Source: Myxococcales bacterium (GTDB lineage Bacteria; Myxococcota_A; Polyangia; Polyangiales; Polyangiaceae). Taken from it: a stretch of DNA of 46,554 bases. The stretch is taken from the NCBI GenBank assembly GCA_012514535.1, contig JAAZAA010000007.1, positions 1-46,554 on the forward strand, read 5' to 3'. Made by a program: the position numbers and the translations under genes. A model generated the notes under the pieces. It was not told where the DNA came from, ran no database searches, and saw only the letters and a program-made list of their open reading frames with translations. Positions 24,316-33,713 of the stretch are shown here, piece after piece (positions within the stretch are counted from its first letter, which is position 1; each line of letters begins with the position of its first letter).

Positions 24316-26610
24316 TCAGAGCATCCCCAGGGGATCGACGTCGATGCTCACCCGCACCCGCCGATCCGTGGGCGCGCGGGCGACCGCCAGGAGGGGAGCG
24401 CGCAGCCCCGAGCGCTCTCGACACCTCAACATGAAGCGATACCGGTAGCGATTGCGGAGCCGCGCCAGGGGAGCGGGGCTGGGCCCCAACACCTCCAGCG
24501 CCCCCGGAGTGCCGGCGCGACGGGCCAGCTCCGCGAGCCGCTCTGCCTCCCGCAGGGCGCGGGACTCCTCCACGGCGTCGAGCCGCACCAGGGCGATCCT
24601 CGAGAACGGCGGATAGCGGAGCTCCTCCCGCGCCAACATCTCCTGCTCGACGAAGGCGCGCACGTCGTGACGGGCAGCGAGCTCGATCGCCGGATGTTCG
24701 GGCTGCCGGGTCTGGATGAGGACCCGCCCGGGTTTCCCGGCGCGCCCGGCGCGTCCGGCCACCTGCACGAGGAGGTGGAAGGTGCGCTCCGCCGCGCGAA
24801 AATCCGGCAAGGACAGCGCGGCGTCCGCGTTCACGACGCCCACCAGGGTGACCTGCGGCAGGTCGTGTCCCTTGGTGACCATCTGCGTCCCCACGAGGAT
24901 GTCGACCTCGCGGCGGCGCATGCGGTCCAGGATGGCCTCGCTCTTCGCCCCCGAAGCGACGTCCCGATCCAGCCGCGCGAGGCGGGCCCCCGGGAACTGC
25001 TCGGCGAGCACGGTCTCGATGCGCTCGGTGCCCATGCCCTCCTCGAGGAGCCGCGGCCCCTTGCACGCGGGGCACAGCTCCGGGATCGACACCTGGTAGT
25101 CGCAGTAATGACACTCCAGGCGCGCCCCGCGGGCGCGGTGCAGGGTCAGGGACACCGAGCAGTGGGGGCACTCGACGATGGCCCCACAGGACTCACACTG
25201 GAGCGTCGGGGCGAACCCGCGCCGGTTGAGGAAGAGGATCGCCTGGTCCCCCGCGGCCAGGGTCGCCTCGAGGGCCCGGTGTAGGGGCAAGCTGAGCAGC
25301 GCTTCGCCGCTCGGACCGCTGCGGAACTTCCGCAGGTCGACGATCTCCACTTCGGGCAGGGTCGCGTCCGCGCGGGCCCGCGCGGGGAGCTCCAGGCGCT
25401 CCAGGCGTCCGGCGCGCACGGCCGCTTCGCTGGTGAGGGACGGCGTGGCCGAGCCGAGCACGCACACCGCGCGCGTCCGGTGCGCCCGCAGCAGCGCCAT
25501 GTCCCGCGCGTTGTAGCGGACCCCCTCCTCCTGCTTGAAGGAGCCGTCGTGCTCCTCGTCGACGCAGATCAACCGCAGATCACGTACGGGGGCGAAGAGC
25601 GCCGAGCGCGCGCCGATCACCACCCGGAGCTGCCCCGAGCGCAGCGCCCGCCACATGGTGAGCCGCGCCGTCTCCGTGAGGCCGCTGTGCAGAACGGCGA
25701 TGGCGTCCCCCAGCCGCGCGCGGAAGCGGGCCACGAGCTGCGGGGTCAGGGCGATCTCCGGGACGAGCAAAATGGCCCCTCCGCCCGCCTCCAGACAGCG
25801 CTGCGTGGCGCGCAGGTACACCTCCGTCTTGCCCGACGCCGTGACGCCGTCGAGCAGGAACGACGTCGCGCCCCCTCCCCCGACGAGCGCCGTCCCGATG
25901 CGCTCCACCGCCCGCTGCTGGGCCGCGTTGAGCTCCGGCGGGACGTCCCGCTCCGCGCGCTCCGCGAAGAACGGATCGACGTCCTCCGAGCGCCGCTCGA
26001 TCCGCACGATCCCCCGCTCCGCCAGCTTCTTCACGGCGGCGCGTGCGTTGCCGAAGCTCTTCGCCAGCTCGCTCACCCGGGTGTCCCCCTGCGCGCGCAG
26101 GTGCTCGACGATGTCCCGCGCCTGCCCCCGCAGCTCGGCGCCGCTCGCGGCCTCCGGCTCCAGGCACACCACCTGCGTCAACCTGCCCACCGCCTCGAGC
26201 TTCTTGCCGGCGGCGTCCTCGATGCGCTGCGCGAGGGATCGCTCGAGGGCGGGGAGCGCCAGCCGCAGCACCTCGCCGACGGGCGCGAGGTAATACCGCG
26301 CGAGCTCGAGCAAGAAGTCGAGGAGCTCCTCCTCGAGCACGGGCTCGTCCCCCACCGGCGCGAGGATCGGCTTCAGTTTGTCGAGGGGCACCCCCGCTGG
26401 TGGCTCCGTGCCGAGCCCCACGATGACCCCCAGCACCTTCCGTCGCCCGAACTCGACCAGCACACGCCAGCCGCGATGGAGCGGGAGCGCCTCGGGGAGG
26501 ACGTACGTGAACGTCTGCCCCAGAGGCACCGGCAAGGCCACTCGGGCGTACCGCGTCGCCGCCGTGGACTCGGGGAAGAGCTCGCGGAGCCCGCGCATGG
26601 GCGGCGACAT
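24316..26610 (-). CDS. priA: Primosomal protein N' (replication restart helicase)
   Basis: 764 aa from the ATG at 26610. The N-terminal 3'-OH-binding domain (ARVALPVPLGQTFTYVLP) is followed by the superfamily 2 helicase core: Walker A VTASGKTEVY, DEEH box CVDEEHDGSFKQ, motif III VLGSATPS, motif V VGTQMVTKGHD and motif VI QVAGRAGR. Eight Cys of the zinc-binding insert are visible (CESCGAIVECPHC, CHYCDY, CPACKG). PriA reloads the replisome at stalled forks. It is preceded by a Ser/Thr kinase gene 29 nt upstream on the same strand, an uncommon association. Confidence 0.94.
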   Translation of the reverse strand: MSPPMRGLRELFPESTAATRYARVALPVPLGQTFTYVLPEALPLHRGWRVLVEFGRRKVLGVIVGLGTEPPAGVPLDKLKPILAPVGDEPVLEEELLDFLLELARYYLAPVGEVLRLALPALERSLAQRIEDAAGKKLEAVGRLTQVVCLEPEAASGAELRGQARDIVEHLRAQGDTRVSELAKSFGNARAAVKKLAERGIVRIERRSEDVDPFFAERAERDVPPELNAAQQRAVERIGTALVGGGGATSFLLDGVTASGKTEVYLRATQRCLEAGGGAILLVPEIALTPQLVARFRARLGDAIAVLHSGLTETARLTMWRALRSGQLRVVIGARSALFAPVRDLRLICVDEEHDGSFKQEEGVRYNARDMALLRAHRTRAVCVLGSATPSLTSEAAVRAGRLERLELPARARADATLPEVEIVDLRKFRSGPSGEALLSLPLHRALEATLAAGDQAILFLNRRGFAPTLQCESCGAIVECPHCSVSLTLHRARGARLECHYCDYQVSIPELCPACKGPRLLEEGMGTERIETVLAEQFPGARLARLDRDVASGAKSEAILDRMRRREVDILVGTQMVTKGHDLPQVTLVGVVNADAALSLPDFRAAERTFHLLVQVAGRAGRAGKPGRVLIQTRQPEHPAIELAARHDVRAFVEQEMLAREELRYPPFSRIALVRLDAVEESRALREAERLAELARRAGTPGALEVLGPSPAPLARLRNRYRYRFMLRCRERSGLRAPLLAVARAPTDRRVRVSIDVDPLGML

Positions 26611-26639
26611 AGCGCCCCGCGCCAAGGCTGACCAGTTGA

Positions 26640-27626
26640 TCAGCGACGCCCCGGCGCCGGGGCGCCCTGCTGCGCCCGAGCCCGCCGGAGCCGCGCCTGC
26701 TCCCGCTCGACCAGATCGGGGCACGCTTGCGCGATCCACTCCGCGGCGGCGGCGACGTCCGTGACCGCGGCGGCGCCCCACGCCCTCTGCCAGGCGGCGC
26801 GCATCTCCGAGGCGGAGCGGTAGCGCTCCTGGGGATCCGGCGCGAGGGCCCTGCGCAGCACCGCCCCCGCGGGCCCCCGCGCGTCCACGAGCTCACCCCG
26901 CGCCGCCCCCTCGAGCCCGACGGAGCGCCCCTCGGACACCCCAGCAGACCCGGCAGACGCACCCCAGAGCTCCGCCAGACACGCCGCGAGCTGATGGAGA
27001 TCCGCGCGGGCGTCGGGCGGCACCCCGCGCGCCACCTCCGGTGGCAGGTAGCGCGGCGTACCCTGGCCGATCTCATCATCCTCCAACATCCCGTGCCAGG
27101 CGAACCCGTGCGCCAACCCGAAATCCGTCAAGCGCACGCGCCCATCGAGCCCGACGAGCACGTTCGAGGGCGTCACGTCCCGATGCACCAGATCCGCCGC
27201 GCGGCCCGGAGACAGCTCGCACCCGTGCACTCGAACCAGCGCCGCCAGGAGCGCGTCCCCCATCACCGCGATGACCACGTCCGGGACCGGTGCGCCCTCC
27301 CGCGCGACCCGCCCCTTCAGCTCGGCGAGGGTGAACCCCACGACGTACTCCCGCGCGACGAACGCCCCCGCCTCGGCCTGCCCCCAGCCGACGACGCGCG
27401 CGATCGACGGGTGCGCGCAGGCCGCCTGGAGCTCTCCTTCCCGCAGCAACGCCGCGCGCTGTTCCATCACGTCGGCGAAGGGCTGCAGGGTCTTCAAGGA
27501 GAGCAGCGCGCCGTCGCTCCGGCCCACGGCCAGCCAGCTCCGCGCCTGGCGGCCCTCGTGCAGGATCTCCACCCTCCGATAGGGCCCCCAGTCCCCCTGC
27601 TCCGCGTCCCGACTTCGACCTGCCAC
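26640..27626 (-). CDS. Eukaryotic-like Ser/Thr protein kinase, soluble
   Basis: 328 aa from the GTG at 27626, which has GGAG 5 nt upstream; starts further upstream lack a ribosome site. Kinase motifs: Lys45 in LLSLKTL, catalytic Asp150 in HRDVTPSNVLV (a frequent bacterial variant of HRDLKPEN with Thr for Lys), Asp168 in TDFGLAHG, then GTPRYLPPEVA. A typical GxGxxG loop is not seen, so nucleotide binding may be unusual. No transmembrane segment or sensor domain. It probably phosphorylates cytoplasmic targets. Its gene runs into priA with a 29-nt gap and is divergent from a second kinase gene 326 nt away. Confidence 0.8.
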   Translation of the reverse strand: MAGRSRDAEQGDWGPYRRVEILHEGRQARSWLAVGRSDGALLSLKTLQPFADVMEQRAALLREGELQAACAHPSIARVVGWGQAEAGAFVAREYVVGFTLAELKGRVAREGAPVPDVVIAVMGDALLAALVRVHGCELSPGRAADLVHRDVTPSNVLVGLDGRVRLTDFGLAHGFAWHGMLEDDEIGQGTPRYLPPEVARGVPPDARADLHQLAACLAELWGASAGSAGVSEGRSVGLEGAARGELVDARGPAGAVLRRALAPDPQERYRSASEMRAAWQRAWGAAAVTDVAAAAEWIAQACPDLVEREQARLRRARAQQGAPAPGRR

Positions 27627-27952
27627 ACCTTCTCCGGACCCGCGCGTCTCGCCATGAACCCCATCGCCCGCGGATGGGGCGCCCTGCCGCAGCCGTCCCC
27701 CCGTGAGACTGACACTCACCTTTCGGAAGGGGAAGCTCCACGCTGCGTCCCGCCGCGCGTCCGCTCCCGCGGGGCGTCCCCCGGCGGCCATCCACGCCGT
27801 CCCAGCCGTACGCAAACGAGCACCCCCCTATGCGCGCCCCCCCGCGGTCCGTTCCTTGGCGGCGAGTCCGCCCCGAAGGCCCCCTCCGCGGGCCCCCTCC
27901 GAGACGGAGTCGCGGCGCTCCCGGAGCACTCTTCTCGACGCCTACGGTCTCG
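27627..27952. other. Divergent intergenic region between the two kinase genes
   Basis: 326 nt of GC-rich DNA without a convincing gene; promoters for both kinases are expected here. An imperfect direct repeat (CGACGCCTACGG and CGATGCCTACGG) overlaps the start of the plus-strand kinase gene. No convincing -35/-10 pair seen. Confidence 0.4.
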
Positions 27953-29560
27953 ATGCCTACGGATTCCATCCCCACTCCCCTGGAGAGCCAGCGACACCGC
28001 TGCGCGCGCGCCCGCGTGGGCTCGACGCTCTCGGAGAAGTGGCGGCTGGACGAGCTCCTGGGCGTCGGCGGAATGGCCGCCGTGTACGGGGCGACCCACC
28101 GCAACGGCCGGCGCGCGGCCCTCAAGATCCTCCACCCGACCCTCTCGGAGGTCCAGGAGCTCCGCGATCGGTTCTTCGACGAAGCCTACGCCGCCAACCT
28201 CGTCAACCACCCGGGCACCGTCGCCGTGCTCGACGACGGCGTGTGCCCCGACGGATCGCTGTACCTCGTCATGGAGCTGCTCGAGGGCGAGAACCTCGAC
28301 GCCCGCCTGACGCGGGCCGATCGCGGGCTGCCGCCCGCGGAGGTGCTCGCGCTGACGAGGCCGCTCCTCGAGGTGCTCGCCGCCGCCCACGAGCGCGGCA
28401 TCCTGCACCGCGACGTCAAACCCGAGAACGTGTTCCTGACCACGTCCGGGGAGGTGAAGCTCCTCGACTTCGGCGTCGCGCGCATGAGCGACTCGCTCCG
28501 CACGTCGCGGACGCGCGCCGGGCTGACCCTGGGCACGCCCTCCTTCATGCCCCCGGAGCAGGCGCGCGGTCGCTGCGCCGAGCTCGACGTGCGCGCCGAC
28601 GTGTGGGCGGTGGGCGCCACCATGTTCACCCTGCTGACGGGGCGCTTCGTCCATGAAGCGGAGACCCAGAACGAGGCCCTGCTCGCCGCCATGAGCCACC
28701 CGGCGCCGCCGTTGCGGAGCGTCGCGCCCCACGTCCCCGAGCGCGTCGCCGCCGTGGTCGATCGCGCCCTCGCCTTCGCGCGGGAGGAGCGCTTCCGTGA
28801 CGCGCGCCGCATGCTGCGAGCGGTGCGAGCCGCGGAGCGCACCCTCGCCAAGCTCGAGGGAGGTTTGCCGCCGCGTCCTCGCGCGGGCGAGCCCATCGCG
28901 CCGCCGCGCTTCGCGCCCATCGAGGAGCCCTCGTCGGAGATCCATCGCCGCGTCACCCTCGCCGAGGGCGGCGCCGCTCCCCCGCCCCGCCGCGCCCCGG
29001 ACGGGACCGCCGGCAGCCCCAAGGCCTGGGGGCGATGGTCGACCGCCCCGCGGCGGAGCGCGGCGGCGGGAGCTCTCGGCGTCCTGGCCGTGTCCCTGGT
29101 CGGCGCGGGCTCCGTCCCGTCCGTGGCGGGGCTCTCCGCGGCGCTGCTGGAGCCGTCGCACGGCGCCGCGTCGCCGGCGCAGGGCGCCCCCGCCGACGTC
29201 GGCGCCCCCGTCCGCACCAGCACGACACACGTCGAGCCGACGCGCAACGGCGCCGCGTCGCCGGGCGACAGCGGGGCGCCCACCCCATCGACGCTCGACG
29301 GCGCGGCACCCACGACTCCGTCGACGCGCGGTCACGCGGCGGCACGACCGACGCGCAGCGAAACACGCGCGCCGGCCGGCGGCGCTCCAGCCCGCTTCGA
29401 CTGCGCTCCAGTGGCCGCCCGGGGCGAGGCCGCGCAAGCGACGCGCTCTGCTCGAGCGAGTGGCCCCCCACCCAAGCGCCGCGCGAGCGCTCACCCCACG
29501 CCCCGCTCCCCGCGCGCCACGTCGCTGCCGCGCCGCGATCCCCTGGCCCGCCGCAAGTGA
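27953..29560 (+). CDS. Eukaryotic-like Ser/Thr protein kinase with C-terminal membrane anchor
   Basis: 535 aa from the ATG at 27953. The kinase domain (about 28-295) is canonical: GVGGMAAVYGA loop (37-47), Lys58 in AALKIL, Asp154 in HRDVKPENVFL, DFG at 172-174, TLGTPSFMPPEQARG and ADVWAVGATMF. After a Pro-rich juxtamembrane part comes one hydrophobic segment (about 369-398) and an Ala/Thr/Pro-rich low-complexity tail of about 135 residues expected outside the membrane. This is the PknB-type layout without recognised sensor repeats. It may sense an envelope signal; the substrates are unknown. No clear SD precedes the chosen start. Confidence 0.87.
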   Translation: MPTDSIPTPLESQRHRCARARVGSTLSEKWRLDELLGVGGMAAVYGATHRNGRRAALKILHPTLSEVQELRDRFFDEAYAANLVNHPGTVAVLDDGVCPDGSLYLVMELLEGENLDARLTRADRGLPPAEVLALTRPLLEVLAAAHERGILHRDVKPENVFLTTSGEVKLLDFGVARMSDSLRTSRTRAGLTLGTPSFMPPEQARGRCAELDVRADVWAVGATMFTLLTGRFVHEAETQNEALLAAMSHPAPPLRSVAPHVPERVAAVVDRALAFAREERFRDARRMLRAVRAAERTLAKLEGGLPPRPRAGEPIAPPRFAPIEEPSSEIHRRVTLAEGGAAPPPRRAPDGTAGSPKAWGRWSTAPRRSAAAGALGVLAVSLVGAGSVPSVAGLSAALLEPSHGAASPAQGAPADVGAPVRTSTTHVEPTRNGAASPGDSGAPTPSTLDGAAPTTPSTRGHAAARPTRSETRAPAGGAPARFDCAPVAARGEAAQATRSARASGPPPKRRASAHPTPRSPRATSLPRRDPLARRK

Positions 29561-29587
29561 CGCGCAGGGACGCGCGCCCATCTCCTT

Positions 29588-30595
29588 TCACCCCTGGAGA
29601 CGAGGCGCCGCCGCGCGCCGCAGCCGATCCACGATGGCCCGCCCCACGCCGACCTCCGCGGGAGGCACCACCAGCAGCACGTCGACACCGCGTCGATCCA
29701 CCTCCCGCAAGCGGGCGTAGAGCTCCCGCGCGACGCCCTCGAGATCCCTGGAGAGCTCGAAGCGCTCCACCTCCGACGGCAGCCCCTCCGGGATCTCCGA
29801 GGCGAGCACCCCCACCCGCGCGCCGGACGCCACCAGCTCCTCGGCGCGCGCCGCGATCTCCGCACCGGTGAGCAGCGAGACGCTCGCGCGCGGGGCGTAG
29901 TGGGACGCCAGGAGCCCAGGGGCGCGCACCTCGCTCGTCCCGCCCGCGCGGATCGGCGCACCGAGGACGCCCTCGAGCATCTCCTGCGTGATCGCCCCGG
30001 GGCGCAGGATGACCGGGGTCGTCCCCGAGCAGTCGACGATGGTCGACTCCAACCCGACCTCGCAGCTGCCGCCCTCGAGGATCAGCTCCACTCGATCGCC
30101 GAGCTCGCTCGACACGTGCTCGGCGTGCGTCGGGCTCACTCGACCAAAGCGGTTGGCGCTCGGCGCCGCCACCCCGTCTCCCACCTTCTCGAGCAGCGCG
30201 CGGGCCACCGGGTGCCGCGGGATCCGCAGCCCGATCGTCTCCTGGCCTCCGGTCACCTCGTCGGGCACCCCGGGCGCCCGACGCAAGATGAGCGTCAGCG
30301 GGCCGGGCCAGAACGCCTCCGCCAGCTGGTGCGCCGCGTCGGGCACGGCCACGGCCCAGGACACCACCTCGCTCGCGCGGGCGAGGTGCACGATCAGCGG
30401 GTGGTCCGCGGGGCGCCCCTTCGCGGCGAAGATCTTCGCGACAGCGCGGGGATCACGCGCGCGCGCCCCCAGCCCGTAGACCGTCTCCGTCGGGAAGGCG
30501 ACGAGCCCGCCTCGCCGCAGCACCTCCGCGGCTTCGTCGAGGTTCGCGGTCAGACGACCCGAGGTCGCGCGCGGTCCAGGCTCGTGGGGGCTCAT
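29588..30595 (-). CDS. tsaC: L-threonylcarbamoyladenylate synthase (Sua5-type)
   Basis: 335 aa from the ATG at 30595. The YrdC/TsaC catalytic domain covers about 15-205 (GGLVAFPTETVYGLG, KIFAAKGRPADHPLIVHL, WPGPLTLIL, GVAAPSANRFGRVSPT, STIVDCSG). A linker and the C-terminal Sua5 domain (APGLLASHYAPRA, VLLVVPPAEVG) make it the longer Sua5 form. It makes threonylcarbamoyl-AMP for the t6A37 modification of ANN-reading tRNAs. It is convergent with the membrane kinase and divergent from the biotin carboxylase-like gene. Confidence 0.93.
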   Translation of the reverse strand: MSPHEPGPRATSGRLTANLDEAAEVLRRGGLVAFPTETVYGLGARARDPRAVAKIFAAKGRPADHPLIVHLARASEVVSWAVAVPDAAHQLAEAFWPGPLTLILRRAPGVPDEVTGGQETIGLRIPRHPVARALLEKVGDGVAAPSANRFGRVSPTHAEHVSSELGDRVELILEGGSCEVGLESTIVDCSGTTPVILRPGAITQEMLEGVLGAPIRAGGTSEVRAPGLLASHYAPRASVSLLTGAEIAARAEELVASGARVGVLASEIPEGLPSEVERFELSRDLEGVARELYARLREVDRRGVDVLLVVPPAEVGVGRAIVDRLRRAAAPRLQG

Positions 30596-30776
30596 GGGAG
30601 ATCGAGGCGCAGCCCCGTGTCGCGGCCGGCGCCGCGCGGAGGTTGCCACGGGGTCGCACGCATCGCCACGCCGGGAGCAGCGCCGTCGCGAGGGGCGCGC
30701 CCCGACGCGCGGCCCCGGAGCTCTCCGGAGCCCTGCTGGACGCCCTCCCGAGGCGGGCCTAGCTTTCCTTCCCCCG

Positions 30777-33119
30777 ATGGCAACCAACTCCGAAGCACCC
30801 GTGCGCCCCGCCTACACCGAAGGCCCGCGGGGCGAGCTCCAGCTCGTCCAGCGCCCGAGCGATCCCATCGACATGCGCCTGGTCCTGCCCCCGGGGGGCC
30901 AGGTGAGCTACCGGCACGCCTTCGCCGTCTACCTCGGCGTCCCCGGCTGCTCTCTGATCGACCACCCCGCCTTGCCCGCGGGGGAAGCGGGCTGCAGGTT
31001 GGTCACCGTCCGCTACATCGTGGCCAACGGGCAGGCGTGGCTCGACCACTTCGCCTGGCAGGGCCCACTGCGCGCGGCGCTCACCCCGCACCTCACCGAG
31101 CAGGGGCTGAGCGGGGCGGCGCTGGAGCAGCGCCTCGAAGAAGCCCTCGAGCGCGTCCGGACCCTGGTCGCCGACATCGCCGAGCTGCGCCGGGCCGCCG
31201 CGGCGGAGCCCGCCCCCGACGACGCCTGGCTCGCGGCGCTCCTCGATCCGAGCACGCCGACCTGCGCCACCCTGTGTGGTGACCCCCGCGAGCCCGAGGC
31301 CCTGCGGATCCTCGCCCTGCTCCACGAGCACCCGGAGCTCCGGGCCCGTGGACGCGAGCTCCTCCGGCAGCGCGCGAACGCCCTCTACGACGCAGCTCCT
31401 CGCCAGCTCGATCTCCTCTACCTCGCCTTGTCCGAGCTGGGGCGTTACCCCGCCACGACGGTGAGCGCGGGCGAGCTCCGCTACGTGCTCGTCGCCGACA
31501 AGGGCGAGATGGGTGTGCGCGCCGTGCGCGAGGCAGCGGCCCTCGGCAAGGTGCCCGTCGCCCTCTACAGCCTGCAAGACGACGCGGACTCCTTGCAGCT
31601 CCGGCTGGCGGAGGCGTCCGGTGGGTTCGGGATCGGGCTCGAGGGGGCCTTCCGCGAGAGCTACGCGAACTACGCCCAGATGAGCGAGCGGATCCACGCC
31701 ACGTTCCAGGAGCGCTTCGGCGACGACTGGGAGGCGGAGCTCCGCCGCGCCGCGCTCTACCCGGGCTACGGCCCCCTCGCGGAGAACGCCGCCGCCATCC
31801 GGCACTTTCGCCGTCACGGCATCGTGTTCATCGGCCCGCCCCAGGACGTGGTCGAGAACATCGGAGACAAGCGCAACTTCCGCCGCCTGGCCCAGAGCCT
31901 CGACCCCAAGGCGGTCACTCCGGGCATCGTGATCGACTCCAACGACGCCGCCGAGATCACGCGCCTCGTGGAGGAGGGGCTCGCCCGGGGCGATTTCGCG
32001 TTGCCCGGACGGATCAAGGCCGCCAACGGCGGCGGAGGCCGCGGCCAGGCCCTGGTCGGCAAACCCGAGGAGCTCTCCGGCGCCATCGCGAAGGTGCTCG
32101 GTGAGATCCAGACCTACGGCTGGGATCCGGGCGTGATGTTCGAGCAGAACATCTTCGAGACCATCCACCTCGAGGTGCAGGTGCTCCGGGATCGCTACGG
32201 CAACACGCGCCACTTCGGCATGCGTGACTGCTCCGAACAGCGCGCGAGCCAGAAGATCCAGGAGGAGGCGCCCCCGGCGCTCCTCGTGGCGCGCCCGGAG
32301 CTCCGCGCGCGGATCGAGCGCACCGCCGTCGAGATCATCGACTCCGTCGGCTACGTGGGCGCCGCCACCGTGGAGCTCATGTACAAGGACGAGAGCTTCT
32401 ATTTCCTCGAGACGAACACGCGCATCCAGGTCGAGCACCCCGTGACGGAGGAGGCCCACTGCATCCAGCGCGGCGAGGGCCCCGACGGAGCCACGCCCCT
32501 CAACCTGGTGCAGCTCCAGATGCGCATCGCCGAGGGGGCCCCCCTGGACTTCACCCAGGACCAGATCGTGCCCACCCACGTCGCGCGGGAGTTCCGGATC
32601 AACGCCGAATCCTGGAATCCCCAGCTGAAAGACTCTCGGGACGGGCAGCGGGGCCTGTTCTTGCCCAACGGCGGCATCTTCGACGAGCTGTACGTGCCCA
32701 CGAGCGAAGACGTGTTGGCCGCGCTGGACACGAGCGACCTCGGTCCCGAGGAGCGCATCGAGGAGCTGAAGATCCGCTTCGACACCGGGTTCGAGGTCGG
32801 CGACACCCTCGTGAACAAGGATCCCACCTTCGGGAAGCTGATCGTGGCCGTGCGCGCCCCCTCGTCGCGCCGCCCCTACGAGCTCCTCCGGCGCGCCAGC
32901 CTCGCCGTCCTGGAGCGTATGCGCATCGAGGGGCGCCAGGTGCTGCCCACGGGCAAGGTGCTCGAGGACTCGCCCTTCCGCACGAACATCGCGGATCACC
33001 GGCGGATCCTGGTGGAGCAGGTGCTCGTGAGGCATTCTGGAGGAGACGAGACGGGGCGCCACGTGAACTGGGTGCTCGCCGCCTTCCGGGCTCCACGCGC
33101 CGAGGATCAGCCGAGCTGA
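30777..33119 (+). CDS. Divergent biotin carboxylase with long N-terminal extension
   Basis: 780 aa from the ATG at 30777. Residues 1-234 match no domain I recognise. From 235 the biotin carboxylase fold begins, with departures from AccC consensus: VLVADKGEMGVRAVREA (for IANRGEIA), YPGYGPLAENAAAIRHF, FIGPPQDVVENIGDK, KAANGGGGRGQALVGK (Gly loop), HFGMRDCSEQR, QKIQEEAPP and FLETNTRIQVEHPVTEE (active-site Glu/Arg). There is no biotin-carrier MKM motif and no carboxyltransferase domain, so it would need partners in trans; none are in the window. It may carboxylate biotin for an acyl-CoA carboxylase or serve a related ATP-grasp reaction. A DUF3634 gene follows by 54 nt. Confidence 0.75.
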   Translation: MATNSEAPVRPAYTEGPRGELQLVQRPSDPIDMRLVLPPGGQVSYRHAFAVYLGVPGCSLIDHPALPAGEAGCRLVTVRYIVANGQAWLDHFAWQGPLRAALTPHLTEQGLSGAALEQRLEEALERVRTLVADIAELRRAAAAEPAPDDAWLAALLDPSTPTCATLCGDPREPEALRILALLHEHPELRARGRELLRQRANALYDAAPRQLDLLYLALSELGRYPATTVSAGELRYVLVADKGEMGVRAVREAAALGKVPVALYSLQDDADSLQLRLAEASGGFGIGLEGAFRESYANYAQMSERIHATFQERFGDDWEAELRRAALYPGYGPLAENAAAIRHFRRHGIVFIGPPQDVVENIGDKRNFRRLAQSLDPKAVTPGIVIDSNDAAEITRLVEEGLARGDFALPGRIKAANGGGGRGQALVGKPEELSGAIAKVLGEIQTYGWDPGVMFEQNIFETIHLEVQVLRDRYGNTRHFGMRDCSEQRASQKIQEEAPPALLVARPELRARIERTAVEIIDSVGYVGAATVELMYKDESFYFLETNTRIQVEHPVTEEAHCIQRGEGPDGATPLNLVQLQMRIAEGAPLDFTQDQIVPTHVAREFRINAESWNPQLKDSRDGQRGLFLPNGGIFDELYVPTSEDVLAALDTSDLGPEERIEELKIRFDTGFEVGDTLVNKDPTFGKLIVAVRAPSSRRPYELLRRASLAVLERMRIEGRQVLPTGKVLEDSPFRTNIADHRRILVEQVLVRHSGGDETGRHVNWVLAAFRAPRAEDQPS

Positions 33120-33173
33120 GCTCCCGCGCCCCACGGTCGTCGCCATCTCGTCTCCGAATCCTAGCGAGCTCTC

Positions 33174-33500
33174 ATGCGCACTCTTCTCCTGCTGTTGCTG
33201 ATCCTCACGATCGTTTTCTGGTGGTGGGGCTTGAAGCGCAGCAATCAGCTCTTCGTCGTGAAGATCCGGGAGGGACGCGTCGCGTTCTCCCGAGGTCGCA
33301 TCCCGGCCGAGCTGCTGGCGGACATCGCGGACATCGTGGCGCGCGCGGGTGTCACCCGGGCGGAGATCCGCGGGGTGGTGAGCGACGGCGCGCCGCGCCT
33401 GCTGTTCCAGGGCGAGATGAGCCCAGGGGTACAGCAACAGCTCCGCAACGTGGTGGGCACGTTCTCCACCACGCAGATCCGTCAGGGCAAACAGCGCTGA
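33174..33500 (+). CDS. DUF3634-family membrane protein
   Basis: 108 aa. One N-terminal transmembrane helix (LLLLLLILTIVFWWWGL) followed by a cytoplasmic or periplasmic domain (LFVVKIREGRVAFSRGRIPAELLADI ... ISTTQ-like end) that I recall as DUF3634. Function unknown. It follows the biotin-carboxylase-like gene closely and precedes fliO; a GC palindrome 110 nt after its stop may end the transcript. Confidence 0.65.
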   Translation: MRTLLLLLLILTIVFWWWGLKRSNQLFVVKIREGRVAFSRGRIPAELLADIADIVARAGVTRAEIRGVVSDGAPRLLFQGEMSPGVQQQLRNVVGTFSTTQIRQGKQR

Positions 33501-33612
33501 ACGAGACGCACTGGACCTTCACGAGCGACGACGAGCCCTGGCTCGCCCCGAGCTTGCCCCGTGACTCCAAAACCCTAGTCTCCATTCGCCGTCCGAGACC
33601 GCTCGTCGTCCG

Positions 33613-33630
33613 GCCCCCGCGCGCGGGGGC
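33613..33630. terminator. Perfect GC palindrome between DUF3634 and fliO genes
   Basis: GCCCCCGCGCGCGGGGGC, an 18-bp perfect palindrome, followed after some bases by a T-rich tract (CTTTCATCTTTCC). Likely ends the transcript of the biotin-carboxylase-like/DUF3634 unit. A TAGGGT hexamer at 33672-33677 may be the -10 box of the next transcript. Confidence 0.45.
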
Positions 33631-33713
33631 TGAATGGCTCTTTCATCTTTCCTCCCGTCGGCGTCCGAAGTTAGGGTGCCGCCACGACCGGGGAGAGTGG
33701 AGGGACGGAACGG

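Noticed and set aside
30759-33437. Minus-strand frame of 892 codons opposite the biotin carboxylase-like gene
   Set aside because: Shadow frame; the plus strand carries ATP-grasp motifs.
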